From NCBI RefSeq assembly GCF_030269545.1, contig NZ_BSTN01000004.1:366134-430133 (forward strand): 64,000 nt of DNA, given 5' to 3'. This document shows, piece by piece, positions 57,620 to 64,000 of this stretch. A program made the translations under genes and the position numbers. The notes under the pieces were generated by a model. It was not told where the DNA came from, made no database searches, and saw nothing but the letters and a program-made list of their open reading frames with translations. Position 1 is the first letter of the stretch; every line of letters starts with the position of its first letter. This DNA is from Actinomadura sp. NBRC 104425. GTDB lineage: Bacteria > Actinomycetota > Actinomycetes > Streptosporangiales > Streptosporangiaceae.

Positions 57620-58110
57620 CGGTCACGCGGCACGCGCCCGCCGGCCGGGGCGCGGGCGGGAACTCATCGGGCCGGACCTCGAACCCCCGCGTGTCGGTGG
57701 CCAGACCGGCGTCGTGTACAGCCAGTCCGCCGTCCAGAAGGACAGCCCTGGGGCAGCGCCGCCCGCATAGGCGCCCCAACCCTCACGGCGGGCTCGGACG
57801 AGCCGTCCCGTGCGGATGGGCACCAGGTCGCCTCGTCCAGTGCCGGATGTCGGCCCCAGCGCGGCGATGGCAGCGGCAGCGGTCTCGATCCCGGTGATCT
57901 GGTCACCCTCGCCGGTCACCGCTCTCGGACCCTTGCGCCCGTTGCAGGCCGTGCCGTGGTCGGAGATGTGGCCCATCCGTCCCACTGCGTGGAGCACTGG
58001 AGCGGCATGAAGAACACGTCGTCCGCGCCATGGCGCGCAGCATTAGCGATCGCCTGCTCGGCATCGATGTGGTCGATGCTCTCCGGCCGACTCGACGATG
58101 GAGTGGTCAC
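57620..58110 (-). pseudogene. Cyclase-family remnant, broken paralogue of the gene at 28804
   Basis: Minus-strand pieces match the intact cyclase: ADDVFFMPLQCSTQWDG, then in other frames HISDHGTACNGR, DQITGIETAAAA, GRGDLVPIRTGRLVRARREG, GAYAGGAAPGLSF and DTRGFEVRPDEFPP. An internal block after GIETAA is lost, at least two frameshifts occur, and the last piece joins directly to the SDR start. Confidence 0.8.
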
Positions 58111-58137
58111 GCACGTCCTCCCTGGTCAGTGGGGTGG

Positions 58138-58767
58138 CTATCTACAGTGATGCAAACGGCTGCTTCCGGGAAGAGGGAGTTCGCGATGCTGATCATCGGC
58201 GCCATCAATAGGTGCAGCTGGTGACGCCTCGGCGGCGTAGAGCCGGTCGCGCACGGTCAGGCCGGGCAGCCGAGTGGCCTCCGCTTCGTCTGCGAGCAGT
58301 CGCACCGCCGCGGCCAGGCGTCGCACCAGATCATGTGCCGCGAACGGCGGTGTCGCCCACTCGCGCATCTCCAGCGGCTCGTTCTCGTCCCCCTTCTCGC
58401 GCAGGAGTTGGACGGTGAGCGGCGGAATCCACCGGTGGACGAGCTTGCCCGCACCCACGAACTGGCTCACCTCATCGTCCATACGCCGTCGAATCCGCTC
58501 CAAGGGGTCCTCTGCCTCCTCGGGAGCGGACAGCAGTCTGCGATAGATCACGTAAGGGCGACGTTGCTGCTCGGCGATCGCCGATATCCGGCGACTGGTC
58601 GCCCGCGGTTCCGCCATGGCGCCGTTGCACACACTGTTCATCGAGATCTGGAAGAACGCTGCGCCGATGGCGACCATCACCGCGATCACCGCGACGAGGC
58701 AGACCGCCTGCCGCCACAGGTCCGCCGGTGACATGCCGGCAAGCCCGGCCGTCAGCGACGGTGTCAC
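58138..58767 (-). CDS. Hypothetical membrane protein, one transmembrane helix
   Basis: A 209-residue protein with a GTG start. A hydrophobic stretch at residues 16-37 (AVCLVAVIAVMVAIGAAFFQ) is followed by a charged soluble domain (EEAEDPLERIRRRMDDEVSQ, EKGDENEPLEMREWATPPFA). No family is recognised. It is 45 bases downstream of the Clp-N/HTH gene on the same strand, so the two may be co-transcribed. Confidence 0.55.
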   Translation of the reverse strand: MTPSLTAGLAGMSPADLWRQAVCLVAVIAVMVAIGAAFFQISMNSVCNGAMAEPRATSRRISAIAEQQRRPYVIYRRLLSAPEEAEDPLERIRRRMDDEVSQFVGAGKLVHRWIPPLTVQLLREKGDENEPLEMREWATPPFAAHDLVRRLAAAVRLLADEAEATRLPGLTVRDRLYAAEASPAAPIDGADDQHRELPLPGSSRLHHCR

Positions 58768-58812
58768 CGTCGCGACCGCTCGGGACGAGCCCTGGCCGGT
58801 CGTCGTCCGGTG

Positions 58813-59502
58813 TCACTGGGCGGCCAGCCATTCCTCCACGCCGCGTTGGTCGATGCCGAGTCGATGGAGGACCTGCGCACCGACCCCATGTCCCTCGGCG
58901 AGGACTCCGAGCAGGATGTGCTCCGTTCCGACATAGTCGTGACCGAGCCGTTGTGCCTCCTTTGCGCTCAGCTCGATGGCCCTCGTGGCTCGTGGGGTGT
59001 AGGGGAATTCTCCCGACAGGTCGTCGGACCGCGGCCCGAAGACCTCGCTCATCGCCGCGCGCAACCGCTGCGGCGTGGTCTTCTCGGCGATGGCCTTCGC
59101 CGCCAGGCCCTGTGGCTGGCTCAGCAGGGCGAGAACGATGTGCTCGGTGCCCACGTAGTTGTGCCCGGCGGCGCGCGCCTCGTCCTGGCAGGCGTGCAAG
59201 ATCGCCCGTGCACGGGGAGTCCACCGTTCGGCGACCCCCGCGAGTGCGGCGACGTTCCCGGGCCTGGTGACGAATCGCTTCTGGGCGGCCTGTCTGGTCA
59301 CTCCCATCGTTCTGCCGATCTCGGCCCAGGTCGCCCCCGCTTCGCGCGCCGCCTGCACGAAATGCCCGACGAGCCGGTCGGAGAGGTCGTCGAGCAGCTC
59401 GGACAGGGCCATCGCGTCGGAAAGGTGCACGAGCGCGTCGCCGTCCGGGTGAGACGCGGTCACGCGTTCGATCAGGTCACCGAGCCGCACTGGTGCTTCC
59501 AT
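58813..59502 (-). CDS. Clp-N-domain protein with HTH
   Basis: A 229-residue protein. Residues 1-75 hold an HTH (HFVQAAREAGATWAEIGRTM, GVTRQAAQKRF); the rest has the Clp R-domain repeat twice (CQDEARAAGHNYVGTEHIVL and AKEAQRLGHDYVGTEHILLG). No AAA+ module follows, so it is not a Clp ATPase but a DNA-binding protein with a Clp-N sensor or adaptor domain. ATG 59502 was chosen. A perfect palindrome directly upstream suggests autoregulation. Confidence 0.85.
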   Translation of the reverse strand: MEAPVRLGDLIERVTASHPDGDALVHLSDAMALSELLDDLSDRLVGHFVQAAREAGATWAEIGRTMGVTRQAAQKRFVTRPGNVAALAGVAERWTPRARAILHACQDEARAAGHNYVGTEHIVLALLSQPQGLAAKAIAEKTTPQRLRAAMSEVFGPRSDDLSGEFPYTPRATRAIELSAKEAQRLGHDYVGTEHILLGVLAEGHGVGAQVLHRLGIDQRGVEEWLAAQ

Positions 59503-59504
59503 AT

Positions 59505-59525
59505 GTGTCAACCCTAGGTTGACAC
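59505..59525. promoter_or_regulatory. 21-base palindromic operator of the Clp-N/HTH gene
   Basis: GTGTCAACC-CTA-GGTTGACAC, 9-base perfect arms, ends 2 bases before the ATG on the minus strand. A partial copy GTTGTCAAC lies about 10 bases further. TTGACA inside the arm could also be a -35 box for the other strand. Confidence 0.75.
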
Positions 59526-59565
59526 GGAGTGGTTGTCAACGTGAAGATGACAGGTATGAGGCGAC

Positions 59566-59619
59566 GTGACCACGGGCCGGCTCACCGTCCCGCACCGCGA
59601 TATCGAAGTTCCGCGTCAT
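59566..59619 (-). pseudogene. Stub of a thioredoxin-reductase-like gene
   Basis: From the ATG at 59617-59619 the minus strand reads MTRNFDIAVRDGEPARG, close to the start of the intact fusion gene at 62521 (MTQNFDVAVLGGGAAG). Similarity fades after about 16 codons. It lies divergent to the XRE-cupin gene, as the intact reductase gene would in the ancestral pair. Confidence 0.7.
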
Positions 59620-59685
59620 GGCGTCCACGATCGGTTGCCTCGGCGGGAGGGGCCACTGAAGTCGCGGAAATGGCGAATACGGACG
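59593..59685. repeat. Duplicated divergent promoter, copy A
   Basis: This stretch (from CACCGCGATATCGAAGTT to AATACGGACG) is about 80% identical to 62495-62588 (CACCGCGACATCGAAGTT to AACACGGACG). It covers the reductase start, the intergenic promoter and the XRE start. Here the XRE gene is intact and the reductase is a stub. Confidence 0.8.
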
Positions 59686-60245
59686 AGCTGCTGGCCATGG
59701 TCGGGTCGCGGCTGCGCGCGATCCGCAAGCAACGCGAGATGACCCTTGCCGAGGTGGGCGCTCAGACGGGCATCTCGGTGTCCACGCTGTCGCGGCTGGA
59801 GGCCGGTCGCCGCCGTCCCACGCTGGACCTGCTGCTGCCACTGGCGCAGGCGTACCGGGTGCAGATCGAAGAGCTGATCGGCGCGCCGCCGACCGGTGAT
59901 CCGCGTATCCATCTGCGTCCGGTGCAGCACAGGGGCATGACGTTCATTCCGTTGTCCCGCCGGGCCGGGGGTGTGCAGGCGCACAAGGTGGTCATTCCGC
60001 CGGGGCGCCGCCCGCCCGAACAGAAGACCCATGAGGGTTACGAGTGGATGTACGTGCTCAGCGGTCGTCTTCTGCTGCGCCTGGGTGACCAGGAGCTGGT
60101 GCTGACCGAGGGGGAGGCGGCCGAGTTCGACACCCGTGTGCCGCACTGGTTCGACAGCGCCGACCCCACCCCGGTCGAGGTGCTCATCCTGTTCGGCCAT
60201 CAGGGCGAACGCTTCCACCTCCGCGCGCGCTCCGTGCCGCGATGA
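59670..60245 (+). CDS. XRE regulator with C-terminal cupin
   Basis: A 191-residue regulator. The HTH is LRAIRKQREMTLAEVGAQTG with ISVSTLSRLEAGRRRPTLDL. The C-terminal cupin has PEQKTHEGYEWMYVLSGRLL and LTEGEAAEFDTRVPHWFDSA, whose histidines and glutamate could bind metal or a small ligand. ATG 59670 gives MANTDELL. By the duplicated promoter it was once paired with a thioredoxin-reductase-like gene. Confidence 0.9.
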   Translation: MANTDELLAMVGSRLRAIRKQREMTLAEVGAQTGISVSTLSRLEAGRRRPTLDLLLPLAQAYRVQIEELIGAPPTGDPRIHLRPVQHRGMTFIPLSRRAGGVQAHKVVIPPGRRPPEQKTHEGYEWMYVLSGRLLLRLGDQELVLTEGEAAEFDTRVPHWFDSADPTPVEVLILFGHQGERFHLRARSVPR

Positions 60246-60499
60246 CGGGTCGAGCGACCCTCGGTGCGCGCCATCGTCCGATAACAGCGGTGTCGTTATT
60301 CCCGAGACTTTGGTGGACGCCATCTTTTCCCCTGCCCAGGTGCGCTGCTGACGGCTGAGCAGACGACCTTGTTCGGGCTCTCCCGCGATGTACGGGCCGA
60401 CCTCCCGAGCCTCACAACGGATCTCGACGGCTGGACACGGCGTCAGGTCCTAATACCGACGACCTCGCGGAGTGCGGCCAGGGCGGCTCTACCGCGTAC
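60246..60499. other. Intergenic region after the XRE-cupin gene
   Basis: About 250 bases with no gene I can support. It leads into the monooxygenase remnant. Confidence 0.35.
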
Positions 60500-60790
60500 C
60501 GCCCGGGGCGTGACACCCCTGGTGAGCCGCTTGTATCCCCATTCGTCGAACACGGGCAGATCGACCCGGGCGAAGCAGAGCCGGTAGCCGGTCGCCCACA
60601 CCACCGAACCGACTCCGGCGGCGTCGAGGTCGCGCTCCGTGCAGGCCGGGCGGAGGGGCGGCCGTCGGGCGCCGCTTCGATCGACTCCAGCCAGCCGTGC
60701 AGACATGTGCCCTCCCGGGTGAGCCGCCGCAGGTCGACGCTGTGGCCGCCGCTTCAGCCGGACAGGATCGAGTTGGGGGACGAACCGTTC
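60500..60790 (-). pseudogene. Remnant of a CzcO-like flavoprotein monooxygenase
   Basis: Minus-strand pieces GGHSVDLRRLTREG, HGWLESIEAAPDGRP and, after a frameshift, DLDAAGVGSVVWATGYRLCF, VDLPVFDEWGYKRL match the C-terminal half of FAD/NADP monooxygenases of the CzcO/YhlA type. The FAD and NADP Rossmann domains are missing. Confidence 0.7.
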
Positions 60791-60973
60791 GGCCGGCGAA
60801 AAGAGGCTTCATCACCACGCCCACCTCCGGGACGTGCCGGTCCACGTTGAGCACCCACCAGCCGAGGCGCGGCCCCGGCAACGGCGGGGAGCCCCTCCGG
60901 CCTGTCCGGTGCAGCTCCTCGCCTGCCGTTGCGCGTTCCGTCGTCGTCGTTGTGGCGTTCGTCGTCGTGGCGG

Positions 60974-62521
60974 TCAGCCGGCCGCGCGTCGCACCGCGCG
61001 CAGGACGGCGTCGGTGCGCGTGATCGGCTGTCCGTCCGGGTCGGTGGCCGGGCGCTCTGGGGCCGCGGTGGTGAGGTCCCACTCGGCCGGGTCCAGCACG
61101 CCGGCGATCTCCTCGGCCGTGAACATCAGGTGGGGAAGGGGCGGGCGCCGTAGCGTCGCAACCTTCAGGTCGGCCGGGTGGTGACCGACGATGAGCAGCG
61201 TCCCGCCCGGGCGGACGGCCGTGGCCAGGCGGCGGATCAGAGCCTCGCGCGCGGGCCGGGGCAGGTGCAGGTACTGCGCCGACACCAGGTCGAACTGCGC
61301 CGGTGCGGGCTGCCAAGCCGTGACGTCGGCCCGCTGCCACGTGACGTCCACGCCGGCCTCGTCCGCGTGCCGGGCGGCCCTGTCCAGCGCGGCCTGCGCG
61401 ACGTCGACCCCGGTGACCTTCCAGCCGCGCGAGGCGAGCCAGACCGAGTCGGCGCCCTCGCCGCTGCCGACGTCCAGTGCCGTACCGGGCGGAAGGTCGG
61501 TGGCGGTGGCGACCAGCTGCGGATTGGGTTTGCCGCTCCAGACCCGTTTCCCCGATTCGTACCGCTCCTCCCAGTGGTCCCGCGACAGCACGCGGAGGGT
61601 GAGCTCGGTGTCCTCGGCGATGAGGTCGGCGTTGATCGCGGCCGCCGCCGACGCTCCGCCGGCGGCCGAGCTCATCACCTGCGCCATGACGTCGGTGACG
61701 TTGCCGGCGACCCATACGCCGGGCACCTCCGTCAGCCCCGTCGGGTCGGCGGCGATCGACTCGCCGACGCCCATCGGGTGCGCGGCCGGTTCGAGACCGA
61801 GGCCCTTGAGCAGCGCCGAGTTGGCCACCAGCCGCGGCGCGACGGTCACCGCCGAGCAGGCCACGACCGTGCCGTCGGCCAGCCGCAGGCCGGTGATCCG
61901 GTCGTCGGCCACCTCCAGCGACGCCACGGACCCGGTGACCACGGGGATTCCCCAGGCGCTCAGCTGGGCCGCCTGCTGTTCGGTGAGTGCCGGCGCGGTG
62001 TGCTGGAAGAAGGTCACCTCCGGTGTCTGCTGCCGGAACATCAGCGCCTGGCGCATGGCCCACTCGGTGTGAGTGGCGAGGACGCCGACGGCTCGGTCGC
62101 GCAACTCCCATCCATGACAGTGCGGGCAGTGCACCACGTCGCGGCCCCAGCGCTCCGCCACCCCGGGGACGTCGGGCAACTCGTCGGTGAGGCCGGTGGT
62201 CACCAGCAACCGCCGCGCCGTGATCGTCTGACCGTGGTCGAGGGTCACCTCGAACCCGCGGTCGGTACGGCGCGCCGCGACGGCCGTGGCGGGCAGCACG
62301 AGTCCGCCGTAGCGCTCGACCTCCGCACGCCCGATCTTGGCGAGCTCGACCGGGCTGATGCCCTCGCGGGAGAGGAATCCGTGCACGGCGTCGGTGGGCG
62401 CGTTGCGCGGGGACCCCGCGTCGACCACGACCACCGAACGCCGGGACCGGCACAGTGACACTGCCCCGCTCAGCCCCGCGGCACCGCCGCCGAGCACCGC
62501 GACATCGAAGTTCTGCGTCAT
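60974..62521 (-). CDS. Fused thioredoxin-reductase-like oxidoreductase and SAM methyltransferase
   Basis: A 515-residue two-domain protein. Residues 1-300: FDVAVLGGGAAGLSGAVSLC is the FAD motif, HCPHCHGW has the redox cysteines 132 and 135, and VPGVWVAGNVTDVMAQ the second FAD contact. The NADPH motif is degenerate (GVLATHTEWA, no GxGxxA), as in the dithiol oxidases GliT/HlmI. Residues 315-515: a TehB-like methyltransferase with DHWEERYESGKRVWSGKPNP and TALDVGSGEGADSVWLA. The ATG at 62521 lies in the duplicated promoter. A thiol-handling role is inferred. Confidence 0.88.
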   Translation of the reverse strand: MTQNFDVAVLGGGAAGLSGAVSLCRSRRSVVVVDAGSPRNAPTDAVHGFLSREGISPVELAKIGRAEVERYGGLVLPATAVAARRTDRGFEVTLDHGQTITARRLLVTTGLTDELPDVPGVAERWGRDVVHCPHCHGWELRDRAVGVLATHTEWAMRQALMFRQQTPEVTFFQHTAPALTEQQAAQLSAWGIPVVTGSVASLEVADDRITGLRLADGTVVACSAVTVAPRLVANSALLKGLGLEPAAHPMGVGESIAADPTGLTEVPGVWVAGNVTDVMAQVMSSAAGGASAAAAINADLIAEDTELTLRVLSRDHWEERYESGKRVWSGKPNPQLVATATDLPPGTALDVGSGEGADSVWLASRGWKVTGVDVAQAALDRAARHADEAGVDVTWQRADVTAWQPAPAQFDLVSAQYLHLPRPAREALIRRLATAVRPGGTLLIVGHHPADLKVATLRRPPLPHLMFTAEEIAGVLDPAEWDLTTAAPERPATDPDGQPITRTDAVLRAVRRAAG

Positions 62522-62588
62522 GGAGACCACGATCGGTTCCGGGAACGGGGAGGGGCCACAAAACTTGCGGAAATCGCAAACACGGACG
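62495..62588. repeat. Duplicated divergent promoter, copy B
   Basis: The partner of 59593-59685. Here the reductase side is intact, while the XRE side is ruined: AAATGGCGAATACGGACG in copy A is AAATCGCAAACACGGACG here, so the ATG is lost, and homology stops after about 6 codons. Confidence 0.8.
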
Positions 62589-62689
62589 CCCGTCCTCAGA
62601 CCGGCCCGCGCATCCGCCGAGATCCTCTCGGCGCCCTTGCCCAGAGCTCGTTCGCGCACGCCCAGCACGGTGAACGCGCCCAGTCCGAA

Positions 62690-62893
62690 CCCCACCCCGG
62701 CGGCGACGGCACCCGGACGGGCGATCGCCCCGCCCAGGCCGAGCGGGGTGGTGCCGGCCTCGAGCACGCCGAACGGCGGCCGGTCCGGCAGGAGCGCGAC
62801 CAGGACGGTCACGGTCGCCCGGTAGGCGTTCGCCGAGGCGACCAGCTCCGACCGGCCGCCCCGGTCGCCGGCATGCCGCCGATCAGCGGGCAA
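62690..62893 (-). pseudogene. Possible DUF4267 membrane protein remnant
   Basis: A minus-strand frame has NAYRATVTVLVALLPDRPPF, GVLEAGTTPLGLGGAI and RPGAVAAGVGFGLGAFTVLG, like the C-terminal half of small four-helix DUF4267 proteins. No start or N-terminal half is present, and the frame runs into the reductase promoter. Confidence 0.35.
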
Positions 62894-63774
62894 GAACCTG
62901 GAGACCGCGAAGACGTCCTGCTGTCACGGGGTCAGGCCTCTTCGGCCGGTGCGCCCTCCCACCGGATTCGCCGGCTGACAGCCGCGCCACAGCGGCCGTC
63001 CATTCGTGCCATGTCGCGGAGCATCCGGTGGGTCAGCGGGTCATGCAAAGCGGGTCTCCTATGCGCACGTGATCCCTGCTCTGCTGCAGACGAGGTCGTA
63101 CACGACGGCGCGGTCACGTCCGGCGGATGGTGTATGACCCGGCCTCCGTGTGATCTGTTTCCGCAGATCGAGTAGTGATCGCTTCTTGGTCGGTCTCGTC
63201 CCCGGAAGGGGCGCCGCTCATCACTCGCAGCCTGGCTTCGGCCAGGAGCTGTAGCGGCGGCCCTGGGGCCACGTCGATCTGCTCCATCCGCACCGCGCCC
63301 ACGGGGCGTGTGATCACGCTGCGGTCATCAGGGCGCCGCCGGCTCTGCCGCGGGAACGCGGTGAAGACTGGCGGATCCTCCCAAGCCCGGTCCATATGCG
63401 CGGCCGCGTCAAGATGCCTGGCCTCCAGCGGATTCATCACGCGGGCGGTTGGGCGGCGACCTCCTCGGCGGCGGACTGGTCGAAGATCGTGCGCACCGGC
63501 GTCGCAACCCGCGGGCTGGGCCGACTGGGCTCAAGACGCCCTGTTCGCGCCGCCCCTTCTCCGCCGCCGCGGCGCCCGTCCCGTCACCTTCTCCCCGACC
63601 AGCGGCATCTTGGTTGCGGCACGGCTCGCGTGGCGGACGCAAGGACTTTGGGGCCGTGCGACCGCCGTGCGAACGGGACCAATGTCCTGCCGATCGCGAG
63701 TCTTGCGCGCCTATCGCGTCGGCGGGGCGGGCGGTTGAGTCGGTGGTGACACAACTCCCCCCGGAGAAGGTGAG
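62894..63774. other. Long region without a recognised gene
   Basis: About 880 bases. Short frames exist on both strands (one at 63114-63440, minus, 108 codons), but their composition and lack of any familiar motif give no support. The region just upstream of 63775 (CCGGAGAAGG) holds the ribosome site of the next gene. Confidence 0.4.
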
Positions 63775-64000
63775 ATGGCGATGGCTGTCACCAGTCGCGA
63801 GGCAAGCGGCGGGCACCGGGCCCTGCGTCCGCACCTGCCGGAGCCGCTGACCGAGTCGCCCGCGGCACGGTATGTGTGGGCGGTCGCCCGGCTGGCGCTG
63901 GGCTGGGTGTTCGCCTGGGCGTTCCTCGACAAGCTTTTCGGCCTCGGCCACGAGACCCCCGCCGCCAAGGCGTGGATCGAGGGCGGCAGCCCCACCGAGG
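63775..64000 (+). CDS. DoxX-family membrane protein, N-terminal part
   Basis: Seventy-five codons are inside the window and the gene continues past the end. The ATG at 63775 follows GGAGAAGG; a second ATG at 63781 is possible. After a 30-residue cytoplasmic start comes a transmembrane segment (VARLALGWVFAWAFLDKLFG) and AAKAWIEGGSPTE. This matches the actinobacterial DoxX/DoxD-like group (FLDK-FGLG-T, AW-GGSPT). The function is not known beyond a quinone or redox membrane role in relatives. Confidence 0.8.
   Translation, partial: MAMAVTSREASGGHRALRPHLPEPLTESPAARYVWAVARLALGWVFAWAFLDKLFGLGHETPAAKAWIEGGSPTE

Noticed and set aside
63114..63440. A 108-codon minus-strand frame near the right end
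   Set aside because: No recognisable motif, no good start signal, and the neighbouring DNA has no operon partner; kept only as unassigned sequence.

Overview
The window is 64 kb of very GC-rich DNA (about 70% or more by eye) with GTG and TTG starts, four-base start/stop overlaps and AraC, LacI, GntR, LysR, TetR, MarR and MmyB-type XRE regulators next to the operons they probably control. This fits an actinomycete chromosome, perhaps Streptosporangiales or Streptomycetales. No rRNA, tRNA or housekeeping marker is present, so the taxon is inference. The content is accessory catabolism and transport mixed with many gene remnants.

Layout: 0-3 kb holds the end of a metallo-beta-lactamase-fold gene, an AraC regulator and a truncated glycoside hydrolase. 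3.2-8.1 kb is a minus-strand SsuABC/NrtABC-type importer operon with an acyl-CoA-dehydrogenase-like flavoprotein and a DUF4242 protein, divergent from an ArsR regulator. 8.3-8.9 kb is a broken MmyB-type regulator. 9-22 kb is an inositol or inositol-like polyol locus: a LacI regulator, two identical palindromic operators, then a Gfo/Idh/MocA dehydrogenase, a TIM-barrel isomerase, a binding protein, iolC, a Cgl0159-type aldolase, iolD, iolA, ABC permease, ABC ATPase and an IolH-like isomerase. 22-25 kb has an MFS exporter and an FAD monooxygenase. 25.5-30.8 kb is a cyclase / extradiol dioxygenase / FAH hydrolase / alpha-beta hydrolase operon, divergent from a LysR gene.

31.4-40.3 kb is a polyol locus: dhaKL on one side of a GntR gene, and on the other a binding protein, two permeases, a zinc alcohol dehydrogenase, a class I aldolase and an FGGY kinase. 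40.5-44 kb encodes the last steps of the beta-ketoadipate pathway (CoA transferase subunits and thiolase) with a divergent LysR gene. 44-46.7 kb is a graveyard: a cupin remnant, an internally deleted IS200/IS605 element, and monooxygenase and VOC remnants around two intact genes. 46.9-51.7 kb holds a TetR regulator, an amidase with its small AtzG-like partner, twin operators, an MFS transporter and a metallo-hydrolase with a probable frameshift.

52-58 kb has an OhrR-like MarR regulator with an HSL-type esterase, two SDR proteins (one lacking its catalytic lysine), a 3-hydroxyisobutyrate-dehydrogenase-like enzyme and an MmyB-type regulator. 57.6-63.8 kb holds a cyclase remnant, a Clp-N-domain/HTH protein with a palindromic operator, an XRE-cupin regulator and a fused thioredoxin-reductase-like/methyltransferase protein. 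The last two share a duplicated promoter, and each copy keeps a stub of the other copy's partner gene. The window ends inside a DoxX-like membrane gene.
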